A DNA stretch of 64,000 nucleotides from Haliclona indistincta (lineage: Eukaryota > Porifera > Demospongiae > Haplosclerida > Chalinidae): assembly GCA_964017065.1 (NCBI GenBank), contig OZ024784.1, forward strand, positions 18,319,490-18,383,489. The letters run 5' to 3'. A program made the translations under genes and the position numbers. A model generated the notes under the pieces. It saw only the letters and a program-made list of their open reading frames with translations. It made no database searches and was not told the origin of the DNA. This document shows, piece by piece, positions 16,501-28,591 of this stretch; within the stretch, counting starts at the first letter, position 1; every line of letters begins with the position of its first letter.

Positions 16501-18086
16501 ATAGAGCGGTCAATCGATGGTTTTCTAATACCGCTATGGCCTTGTAAGAGCACTATACGGCATTGTGGGTGTATCGCCCAACCTCCTGTCCTGAATCACG
16601 TGTACGCACTGATAATGTCGAGAAGAACGAGAAAGCCATCGTTAAAGGCTCTTGTGGCCTTGGAATCTGAAGAAATCGTCAAGTAAGTACATTGTAGAGT
16701 GCCATAGTTTTTTCTGGGGCCTTGACATACCAACTAAAGAATACAGAACATCACAGCGCACAGGGTATGTGTTCTAAGAACTCTAGTTCTCTCAGGGATT
16801 CAACTGTTCTGAAGAGGCTGATGAGTGTGAGTCCTCACCCTGTGAAAATGGAGCCTCCTGCACAGACCTTTTTGATGACTACAACTGTACTTGTCAAGCT
16901 GGTTTTACCGGAGATACTTGCCAGTTTGATATCGATGATTGCATCGGTGCTGAGTGCAGTCCTCACAGTATCTGTATAGATGGAACTGACTCATACACAT
17001 GTCTGTGTAATCAAGGCTATACTGGAGAGTACTGCGATGCTATGATTGACTACTGTGCTCCTCCTAGCCCATGCCAGAATGGAGCAACATGCACTAGTTT
17101 TGTCAGTGGACCATCCTGTCATTGTGGTCCAGGTTACACTGGAGACAAGTGCGGCCAAGAAATAAACAACCATTGTGCAAACAATCCTTGCTTGAATGAT
17201 GGAACCTGCATCAGTATGGTTAGAACTACATCTGTGTCTGCTAATACTTTCCTGGATAACATTTTAGGCACTGACGTACAAATGCTCATGTCTCGATGGT
17301 TGGACTGGTTCCCATTGCGAGGAACAGGCATCAGCCTGTGAATCCAGCCCCTGCCTTGAAGAGCAAATCTGCCTTGACACAGACGATTTTTCATACGAAT
17401 GTCAAATTTGCACAAGTCAGATTAATAAGTGCTATGCTCTATAACTCATTCTTTGATTGCAGTTGATGGCTGTGAAATAGTTGCAAAGCCTATATTTGGA
17501 AGTGGTATGCATGTCTATTGTATTGTAGCACTCTCATTGATTTTATCATATGCTACAGCTACGCCTTCTACATCTAATTTACCTGTTGATGATATGTGGA
17601 TCATCTATGGCAGTGCAATAGGCGGCACCTTCCTCCTAATCTTCGTCTGTTTCTTTCTCATCTTGTTCTGTATACTAGCCTTCAAAATGAGGAAGCGGAA
17701 ATCTAAAAACAGTTGAGTCATAGTGTGTTGGTATAAGTTAGTTTATTCGCTCTTCTGTAGGTTTATACCAGTCACTGGGTGCTCAGGAAATACGTCAGGT
17801 TCATAACAATCCAACTTATGTAGACCCTCGAGAGCTGGTCACTAGTAAAAGCTATGCAGCTGAGATTCAGAGAACGCCAGAAGGCATACCCCTAGTGAAC
17901 CCAATGCCGGCAGCTACCTACGGAGCACAGACCAGCCCTAGCAGCTCTAACCAGCTAGCACCACCACCATCAGCAAATAAAACCAATACACTGATTGGAC
18001 GTTCGGGTAAATATGACCGCTTACAACCAGAAGATGATGAAGAAGAGGAAGCATTTGACAACCCCACACAGAATGATGAAGACTAA
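13563..18086 (+). CDS. Delta-like Notch ligand 3 of a tandem cluster
   Basis: Starts [16 protein letters not shown] (13563-13610). MNNL is encoded at 13667-13974 and DSL at 14029-14344, both very close to Delta-2. About eleven EGF-like repeats follow, including one large exon at about 16797-17218 that carries several repeats without introns. A ~1.5-kb intron (15309-16796) contains mobile-element sequence. The transmembrane segment is at about 17600-17690 ([18 protein letters not shown]), followed by basic KMRKRKSKN. The tail (to the stop at 18086) contains NNPTYVDP and ends in an acidic DNPTQNDED. The tail is unrelated to that of Delta-2 and shares only the NPTY motif with Delta-1. The donor after KSKN is GTTGAG, a weak splice site. 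Family call secure. Confidence 0.92.
15340..16720. mobile_element. Probable mobile-element insertion in the Delta-3 intron
   Basis: This intron is far longer than the others in the three Delta genes and holds unrelated material. It has short minus-strand open frames of low-complexity basic protein (about 15629-15823 and 15903-16130). A plus-strand frame at 16618 encodes [16 protein letters not shown] and ends at a good donor (GTAAGT). It also contains the large palindrome at 16207-16351 and a related TATACTGGATATA motif near 15460. The limits are approximate and no target-site duplication was identified. Confidence 0.55.
16207..16351. repeat. 145-bp near-perfect palindrome (hairpin)
   Basis: Two arms of about 70 bases run from CATAGTAGTG at the left to CACTACTATG at the right, centred on CTCGGCTTCGCCTCGGG. 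Only a few mismatches separate the arms. The motif ATATCCAGTATATGGAACC appears inverted at the two sides. It is a fold-back (MITE-like) sequence able to form a long hairpin in DNA or in the Delta-3 pre-mRNA. Confidence 0.9.
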
Positions 18087-18331
18087 CACTTTATAATGTA
18101 AAAAAGAGTGAAAATTCATGTTTTTTTTGTATACATGTATGTATTCCCGAGAGTTCCTTCGTGACATAAAAATTACTATTCTATTCTCCGAACATGTAAG
18201 CTCAACGATCTTAAAATTTTTTATTTTACAATCAAGGTGTTACAATAAAATGATTTAGTGAATAATGTATGATGAATCTGGCAATCAACTTTGAAAAAGA
18301 ACTGACTAAATCTGTAGCAGTTGAGTTGATA

Positions 18332-18628
18332 TCACAAAAGAGGTTTATCAGAAAATGTTCTGTCTTTCGTTGCAGAAGATTCTGAGCTGAAGGACCCTCT
18401 TAACTGTAACCACCTGTATAGCAATGAAATAAATATTCACAAGGAAAGAGAGAGAGAGGAAGGGGAGGGAGAGAGGAGGGGGAGAGAGAGAATGGGAGGG
18501 AGAGGAGGGGGAGAGAGAGGATGGGAGGGAGAGAGAGAGGAGGGGGAAATAGAGAGAGGAGAGAGAGAGAGGATGGGAGGGAGGGAGAGAGAGAGAGAGG
18601 ATGGGAGGGAGGGAGGGAGGGAGGGAGG

Positions 18629-18708
<80 letters not shown>

Positions 18709-20335
18709 AGTAGGGAGAGAGAGGAGGAGTATTGAGAAATAGGAGGAGGGAGAGAGAGAAAGAGAGAGAGAGGAGGGGAAAGCTTACAGTACAAGAACCA
18801 GTGGAATAATGAGAGCAGCTGACATTACATAGAAACAGAAGCCAGGTGTGATGCTTCGTGTAGCTGAAAATACTGGATTATAGATTAATGAAGCTAATAG
18901 CATACAGACAGACTCCACGACACTGATTCCAGAGAACAGAACACCTTTAAAAAGAGCAACGATAAATAAAGAGAGAGGGAGGGAGGGAGGTTACCTTGCT
19001 GGTGAGAAGGTGTTGTTTTGGATAATGCTGATCTGATGCATGGAACCACACATCCTCTGAGAGCACCAATAGCAGGAGCTGAGTGGTAGTATATATAGAG
19101 TACACAATACAGGATAATGACCACTTACCCATCATCATCACCCAGGCAACATGAGCACTGCCAATAGCAACTAGAGATACAATCCCAGAGATGAGTCCAA
19201 AGATTATGATAACAGTGTCTGGTAGACCACACCATGAGAATAGTGGGAGGACTACAAGTGATGCAATGCCGTTCATTAGGATCTTTCCAGCCAAAAAGTA
19301 CCCAATGAGTCTTGGTGGCCAGCACAGAGGCTTGCCTAGGGCATACACCACTACAGTGTCACTGATCGCCATAAAGTTAATCTCCACAATGAAGAAGGTG
19401 ACGATCATAATGACCACATCAAATGAAGAGAACGTGAGTCTCATAAATGACATGAAGTTCTCTAGCACTGCAGAGAGTAATGAGGTGCAGCTAGCTGAGA
19501 TGGACCTGTCCGCTGATAATGATATATAGCCCTCTCCTCTCCTGTAGGTAGTCTTGGGACGAGATGATGGGAGGGCTAGTAACACATACACCACTACTGC
19601 TACATTGCAGACCAGGATGGCCCAGAATGGTGGAATGAAGCCTTGATTCTGCACCCATAACCCTCCCACTAAAGAACTGAGAGTGGCTCCAAAGTACGTC
19701 ATGGACTCCAAAATTCCAACCTTAATAGTTCTCTTAGAGGGACTACTGGTGTCAGCTATGTATGAAAACACTGCAAAGTTAAATACAGCACTACTGCCTA
19801 GCAAGCCTGCAGCCAGTGAGCCAATCAGATAGAGTGGTAGGAGTGTGGTACCAGTGTACAGCAATATCAGCACCAACACAGCATTCACTGCACCACCAAG
19901 AGCAGGCAGCAAGATGAACGGCTTGCGACGACCATAATAGTCAGATACACCGCCATAGAGAAGAGCAACCACAATAGCAGGTAAGCTGGTAGCTAGGTTA
20001 AGGTACAGCACCCAGTATGACGTGTCCTGCTCGATCCACTGCTCCACGACCGGCTGCAGACCACACGATTCGCTCACATTTGTACCGTGCTCCTCCGGCT
20101 TGTTGTTGGTGCAGGAACAGTTATGAGTCTGCTCGCAAATGGTGCAGTGAATGAGTTGCTGCAGGGCGGGGTAGGACAGGAAAGAACCAAACATGAACAG
20201 GAACATGATCGGCTCCACAGTGAACCACGATCGGGGTAGATACAGCGGCCATCTTGCTGTGAAGCGCCTCCAACGACGGAGCATAGCAGCGATGAGTAGT
20301 AGTTCAACAAGGTGCAGCAGACGACAAAGCAGCAC
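18332..20335 (-). CDS. SLC46-family major facilitator transporter
   Basis: The main exon (about 19124-20335) encodes most of a 12-helix transporter. Three 3' exons follow, at about 19013-19081, 18786-18945 and 18332-18419; the last gives LWLQLRGSFSSE and a stop at 18332. Features include VEPIMFLFMFGSFLSYPAL in helix 1, a Cys-rich glycosylated loop (CSCTNNK), and the helix 2-3 loop GGVSDYYGRRKPF, the MFS motif A region typical of SLC46/PCFT proteins. SLC46A1 carries folate and protons; other members carry muropeptides or cyclic dinucleotides, so the substrate is not assigned. Two in-frame methionines are possible starts (20335, or 17 codons later at MLRRWRRF). The start is 130 bases from that of PP1 on the other strand. 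Confidence 0.85.
18430..18780. repeat. (GA)n / GGGA polypurine tract in an SLC46 intron
   Basis: More than 300 bases of nearly pure purine on the plus strand, including a perfect (GA)n run at about 18636-18705. On the sense strand of the transporter gene it is polypyrimidine and leads directly to the acceptor of the last exon. Confidence 0.9.
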
Positions 20336-20465
20336 GTGCTCACGAGCTTTCGTAAAAAATGTCGTTTCGATTATTAGAATCTACAAAGTTACGGTATAAC
20401 AGCAGCTTGATCTCCTCCCTCGGTCCCAGCAAAACAACCTCCTCACTAGCCGATTTTGCCTCACC
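20336..20465. promoter_or_regulatory. Bidirectional promoter interval, SLC46 / PP1
   Basis: Only 130 bases separate divergent start codons, so a shared promoter is likely. No TATA box was seen in either orientation. Confidence 0.45.
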
Positions 20466-22532
<2,067 letters not shown>

Positions 22533-22984
22533 CTCTCCATCATAATTTATCATCTTCCTCCTTCTCTCCTTCATTGACAAACTGCGATTCTGTCTAGCGG
22601 TCATTGTTTTTAACCCTTTGCTTCGATCCATTCTCTCGGTCACATTAATTGTGTTGTCAAGACATTATATTGCCTGTGTGTGTACAAGTGTTATTTCAAC
22701 ATAGTAGAGCTCACTCTGTACTGTAATAATTTATTTCGTCATGGAAATACGTTTCTCAATCAAACGGGTCTCTCCCCGTAATATAGTGTTCTTTAACTAG
22801 CCAGTTAAACAGTCTAGTGGACCATAACATATTGCCTGGACGGTGTAATCACTTCTCAGGAAATGTGTCTGCAAAATGTTTTAAGTGAAACAAGGAAGCA
22901 TTAACAGAAATTACTAATGAATACAATAGTTGAGTGACAATTTGAAATAATAAGAGAATTTGTGTGATCAACTGAACCAAAAGG
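22533..22984. other. Tail-to-tail interval, PP1 / SAV1
   Basis: About 450 bases of AT-rich sequence that should hold the two 3' UTRs. No repeat or gene was seen. Confidence 0.6.
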
Positions 22985-23819
22985 TCATACGAATGTTTCC
23001 TCGAGGCCGTTGAAAAAGTCATCTTGGTTTTGTGTGCTTTCTTGGTGCTGCTGTAGTTTGTCTGGATTGGTAGCGTTGGGCATAGAATGCGTCGGTAAAT
23101 GCTGAGTGGTTGGGATAACACCATTGAGAGGGCGGAGGTTAGTGACTGGGTAGGTGGGTGGGTTTGAAGGAGGGTACTGATGAGTGGAGTGGTGAGGAAT
23201 GGGAGCTGAGAGGGGGTACTGAGCAGAGGGGTAGGGATATTGTTGAACTGAAGGAGGGTACTGAGGAAGGTCCCTGGGTCCAGTGGAAGGGTACTGCGGT
23301 GGGTCCCTGGGTCCAGTGGAAGGGTACTGTGGTGGGTCCCTGGGTCCAGTGGGAGGGTACTGTGGTGGGTCCCTGGGTCCAGTGGGAGGGTACTGTGGTG
23401 GGTCCCTGGGTCCAGTGGGAGGGTACTGTGGTGGGTCCCTCGGTCCAGTGGGAGGGTACTTTGGTGGGTCCCTCGGTCCAGTGGGAGGGTACTGTGGTGG
23501 GTCCCTCGGTCCAGTGGGAGGGTACCTAGGGGGTTCTCGTGATGCAGAGGGCGGGTACTGCTCCCTTGATGCGGTGGGAGGATAATAAGGAAGATCTCTT
23601 GATCCTGAAGGAGGATACTGAGGGGGCTCTCTGGAAGGATACTGTGGTGGTTCTCTAGGCCTGGTCTTGAATTGCTGTCGATAGCGTTGGTCTAGCTCTT
23701 GTTGTAGCGCTACACGATAGTACTCACAGTTCTTCACGACTTGCTCTGAGCTTTTCTTAAAGAGTCTCTTGATCATTGTGTCAAGGCCGTTGAGATCCTC
23801 AGCAGGATATCTCTGCCAC

Positions 23820-23874
<55 letters not shown>

Positions 23875-26800
23875 GCATGTGCAGTACAGTATAGTGAGAA
23901 AGTGTGGAGGAATATGTCAGAAAGAGAAGAAGAGTATGAGAGAATCAGAGACAGGGCAAGGAAGGTAGCACATGTCTTGCATGCTGTACTCACTTGTAAG
24001 TTATCCTTCTCACTACCAAATGGAGCATCAACATAGTCCTTGAGCCAGGAGGGAATTTCTGTGCAAGACAGACAGCGTGTGATACTACACATACAATAGC
24101 CTCATCATCATGCTGTAAGCAAGGCATGCTGTGCGCAATTACTCCAGTGAGACAGACAGCGTGTGATACTACACATAGCCTCATCATCATCATGCTGTTA
24201 GCAAGGCATGCTGTGATACTACACATAGCCTCATCATCATCATGCTGTTAGCAAGGCATGCTGTGATACTACACATAGCCTCATCATCATCATGCTGTTA
24301 GCAAGGCATGCTGTGATACTACACATAGCCTCATCATCATGCTGTAAGCAAGGCATGCTGTGCGCAATTACTCCAATTACAATTGTTATAAGATGAATAG
24401 GTTGAATCATGCACCACATGCTGTGTACAGCCAGGTACATGCAGTCACAGAGCAATTAGTGGGTTATGTTGGTATGCAAAAGAGCATTGTGTTGGGCCTT
24501 GGGGAACAGTAAAATGAATTACAGTAGGTTTACCTGCAATTTGGAATGGGCTGGGAGGTACGTAGGTCATTGTGGAGAGCTGTCTGGTATGCACTGTGTC
24601 TGTGTCAACAGATTCCTGGCTAGTGGCAGCCATTGCAGCATCTTTGAAAGACTTGGAGCGACGTGGGAGAGAGGATTGTGGGTCAATCACACGATGAGCT
24701 TGAGAACTGCTGTGATATGAATAAGAAGAGGTTAATGTAGCGAGGGAGAAAGAGACAGGTCTTTACCGATGAGAGTGTGAGCGAGTGGGTGCTCGTCGTC
24801 CTGCATCTTCCTCTGCATCCTGGACAGCTTCGTGATAGGAAGGAGGAGGTCGGCGTGACTGGATAGCTGGGTTAGTGTACTGAGCTGTTCGATTATTATG
24901 ACTGGAATCAAAGAAGAAAATAAAATGTTGTCTGTAGGTCAATGATGGTTTACTGACTTTACAAAATAAGTTCCATATTCTCTTGAGTGGACTACCTCCC
25001 ATCCTGATGGTAGATCTGAAGAGAGAAGGAGAAATTATCAACATTGAATGCATGCACACAGTCCACAGTACAAGGAATATAGGATTTCATTCACTAATAC
25101 AGACAAGGCCTTTACTAATTGGAGCCGGCTTAATGGGTCAGAGTGCATGTACATATTTGTCCTTGTGCTGCAGTGCATGTACACTATGATGAAGTTAGTA
25201 GACACAATAAATATCTAAAGCATGACCAGATTCATAAATATGAACCAGAGAGGTATGTGACCTTATACACATTGTATAGAGAATGGATGGTATATTCTAA
25301 TCACTAGTGTTAGCAAGGTTGATCATATTATCTAGGCTACAGTAAATCAACAATGTGAGGACAGGAATGTGAGGAATTTGGGCCTACACAAGTTTTGCAC
25401 ACGACAGTTGATTTTGTTCCAGCTGCTAGCAGGCTAGGGGGAGTGTTCACAACCAGGGCAAATGCATTCCAAGGTTGGAGGCAGCACAGCTGGAAGCTCT
25501 GCCTATCAATACTAAGGATACTGAAGACAGCTAGCTATGTACAGGGTCGGTTTAATTAGGAAATACTTGTAGGCGGAAACCTTCACTTGATGGTGGGAAC
25601 CTTCACCATCTCCAACACCCTAGGAATGTGGCTGGTGATGTTATCATCCCTGCCAACATCATTTGGACATCACCTCCCTCCTGCCTACACACAAGCTTCT
25701 TCTCATACAAACTCTTCCCACTAATTTCCTCGTGCACACTTTCATGACTCACTCAGTGCTGTTGTCTCCGGTAGCTTCCAATGTGTGGTGTGCGTGTTAT
25801 GACTGTGGAGAAAAATTGGATGAATGAAAAATGAAAGATGAGAGCTAGAGAAGAAAGGTACTCACTCGACGTAATAAGTTGTTCCAGCTCGATTCACAAC
25901 CAGTTCCCAGCCGGGAGGGAGTAGAGGGTTAGCAGTCAAAGAGAAAGAGGGAGCAGGTGGCGAGGTATGTTCTGCAGGAACAAGTAGAGCAGTAGTGTAA
26001 GGGCTACCATAATTGCTGGAGCTATGCTGTGGTATACTAGTACTGTGCACAAGTGTTGGCTCAGTTTGGTGGGTTCCAGGTATGCTATAGTCTGGCTCAG
26101 CTAGCCTCTTATGGACCTATGTTGGAGCTGAGTGGGCTATTTCGGGAGACACATAGCTACAGATATAGCAATCTAAATTATTCATTTAGCAAGAATGTCA
26201 GACATGTATTATCACAGGGCTATCTTGTTGCAGTGGCATTCATTAGTGTTGTTGTCAGTAAACATTAGATGAAGATAATACTGCAGTATCTATACAGCAG
26301 TATCTTAGCTATAATCATGTACAGAAATCTGCATGACCCTATGTAGCTTATACAGTCAGGAATGTTAGCTATGCTGGTTTGCGTTGGTAGGGCTAAGAAA
26401 TGTGCATTTTCTCATTACCTGAAGAGAGCACTATGAACACGAACCACCCTAACACTTCAATACAACCACCACAAACCCTACAAAAGCACTTGATAGCCTC
26501 TTAACAAAAACGAGAGGGAGGTACATACTTTAGAAGGCTCGTGAGCATCCAAGCGCATAATAGCCACGCGTGCAGTACAACCAGGAATGCTAAACGTGTG
26601 CAAATTCATTACAATCCACTAGCTTCAGTAATACAGAACGTGTGGGGGAGGCAAAACTGACATGTACTACAAGGAATAGTTGTGTAGTAATCAGTAAAAT
26701 GTCATTAATAACTGTACTTGGCAGCAATAAATACCAACAGCATGGTGAATGAAGCTTTCTGTTATACAATGCACATACAAGTGCCAACAGGAATTTAATT

Positions 26801-28181
26801 ATTGCACAGTATGTACAAGAGATCATAAGCTCACTTGGTGAGTGTATTTGTCGAATGTCCTGTCCTTTCACAAAGGTATGCACACCAGAAGATGATGTCG
26901 GAGGCACAGCTCGTGAAACTGAGCTAATATCCTCAGCTAGCTCATCTGGACTCTTCTTGCTATCAGCATATAGATCAAGAGGTGGGTGGCGACAATCTTC
27001 GGCAGATCTAGGCTGAGGAGAGCAAGTCATGAGATTCTGAGCCACCTTACGATAGTCTGGATCACTAGGAAGCACCGTCAAGTCTTCTGAAGGGAAGTCA
27101 GGTTGCTCATCGGGCTGTGTGGGACCACGTTGAAGACCTCCTCTTATAGGTCTAGGAGGCCGTTCCTCCATCATTGGATTAAATAATAGGTCTGCTGGTA
27201 TTTCCATGCGAGGAGGGAGAGCAGCTATGGAGTGATAACGTGGGTCATTAACTGAGTGGAGTACAGAGTTCTTTAGTGAGCTATTTGATCCAGAACGTTG
27301 CATGCAAGCTATAGACTTGGGTCTGTGTCCGGACTCAATTGGCGACAGGTGAGCAGCTGGTCCCAGCATACTAGGATGGAAGTTGTAGTTGAGTGCATCA
27401 GCTGAATCATAGGAAGCCTGCCGACTTGAGAAGACACTGTTCTGACTGACTTTGCTGCCTCTAAGTGAGTTGTGTCGACTGAAATCAGATTGGTGAGGAC
27501 CAGATGTGAGACTAGAGCTAGAGCAGTCTGATGAACCACCGATTGATCTTGGTCGGCCTGACCCCAGAGGTCTATACACTCCTGACCTCTGCTGCTCGCT
27601 GGCTGCATTGCCCTTGTCACTGAGATCAGAATGGGAGCCTAGAATCTTTGCTAATCTATTTTTGATTGATCTTGAACCTGCCCTCGATGTGCCTGATGCT
27701 CGGACACTGTTTGAGCGAGGTTTGCGTGAAGGAGAAACAGGATGCTGTGCAGGTTCAACAGTATGCAGAGAAGGAACTGAGTGAGATCTAGTGTTCCTAG
27801 CTTGCTCTGATTTACGGATGGCTGTGGAGTGTCTGACAACAGTGCTGGTAGAATGGACGTCTGGAATGAAGGAAGGTGTCCAGTTAATAGAGGCATGAAA
27901 GACAACACATTTGCAACAATCAACTGCTAATACCATTGGAGGTGTTATTTGTTGATAAGAGATTTGGCATTTTTACTAACTACAGCTAATCTGCACCTCC
28001 TGAATCCCAACTAAACACAGTCTACAGTAAAGATAGTGGCTCTCATAACTCACGTACCTGCGAGTAGCGGAGATTGATGGTCTTGTAGTTTGCGATAGCG
28101 ACCACCGGTAGCCATAGGAGACGGTTCGGCAGCCTCGTCTCTGTTCTTCTTCTTCCGCTTGGTTAGACTCAGCGATGGCAT
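22985..28181 (-). CDS. SAV1: Salvador homolog (SAV1) with C-terminal PPxY array
   Basis: Start chosen at MPSLSLTKRKKKN (28181), which resembles the basic N-terminus of vertebrate SAV1 and is followed by the conserved GRYRKLQDHQSPLLAG; an upstream in-frame ATG exists at 28232. A Ser-rich exon (about 26843-27871) precedes two WW domains. WW1 (LPPGWELVVN to THWKLP) is split between exons at about 25867-25976 and 25745-25800. WW2 (LPSGWEVVHSREYGTYFV to NHNNRTAQYTNP) is at about 24960-25016 and 24770-24902. Then comes the SARAH region (EIPSWLKDYVDAPFGSEKD; RYPAEDLNGLDTMIKRLF) at about 23998-24058 and within 22985-23820. Salvador is the Hippo kinase scaffold: SARAH binds Hippo/MST and WW binds Warts/LATS PPxY. 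This protein has about 200 extra residues after SARAH with 11 PPxY motifs, one PPSY after WW2, and a tail ending GLEETFV. Confidence 0.92.
23265..23530. repeat. 36-bp coding minisatellite in SAV1
   Basis: About eight tandem 36-base units on the minus strand, each encoding GPRDPPQYPPT or a close variant. The units are nearly identical in DNA, suggesting recent expansion or homogenisation. Confidence 0.95.
23821..23871. repeat. (GA)n microsatellite upstream of a SAV1 acceptor
   Basis: (CT)n on the sense strand, running directly into the CCAG acceptor of the last SAV1 exon. Confidence 0.9.
24068..24358. repeat. ~50-bp intronic minisatellite in SAV1
   Basis: Tandem units containing GATACTACACATAGCCTCAT and GCTGTTAGCAAGGCATGC, with a longer variant carrying GCGCAATTACTCC at both ends of the array. 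Open frames across it are artefacts of the repeat. Confidence 0.9.
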
Positions 28182-28591
28182 CAGAGCGAGCGGCGATGGA
28201 GATACGCGGACGGAGGTAGCGGTAGCCAGCACAACAGTTTATCTAGATCACTGATCGCCTGGTCTCCTCTGGGCTCACTCGCCCACTACGATTCCTCTTG
28301 CGCTAGAAGACGAACACACTCGCTACTGCATACACGAACGGTTGTGATCAAGACGATACAGACCGGAGATTGCTTTTGGGACGCTCATACAAACACAGGC
28401 AAAGAAAACAAACAGTAGGCTATAGAGAGCCGTTCCGCGAGACGTAATACAGCAGCTTCGCGTGCACTTGTGTGGTGCATAGCCGGGAATGCCGATCACT
28501 CCTAGCGAGGTATGCATGGAATGCACCCGTGGGTGTGGAGGCGGGGCACTGCCATAGCAACCAAGAACAAACAACAACAGCCCCAGCCGAC
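28182..28591. promoter_or_regulatory. Bidirectional promoter interval, SAV1 / RSPH4
   Basis: 410 bases between divergent start codons. If the upstream SAV1 ATG at 28232 is used, the gap shrinks to 359 bases. No gene or repeat was seen inside. Confidence 0.4.

Noticed and set aside
6206..18086. Notch receptors or fibrillin-like proteins
   Set aside because: EGF repeats alone would allow this, but each gene has MNNL and DSL domains and lacks LNR and ankyrin repeats, so they are ligands.
18348..18794. Open frames of Ser-Leu or Arg-Glu dipeptides
   Set aside because: They are translations of (GA)n/(CT)n microsatellites; similar frames at 21687-22229, 31710-31913 and 34210-34488 were dropped for the same reason.
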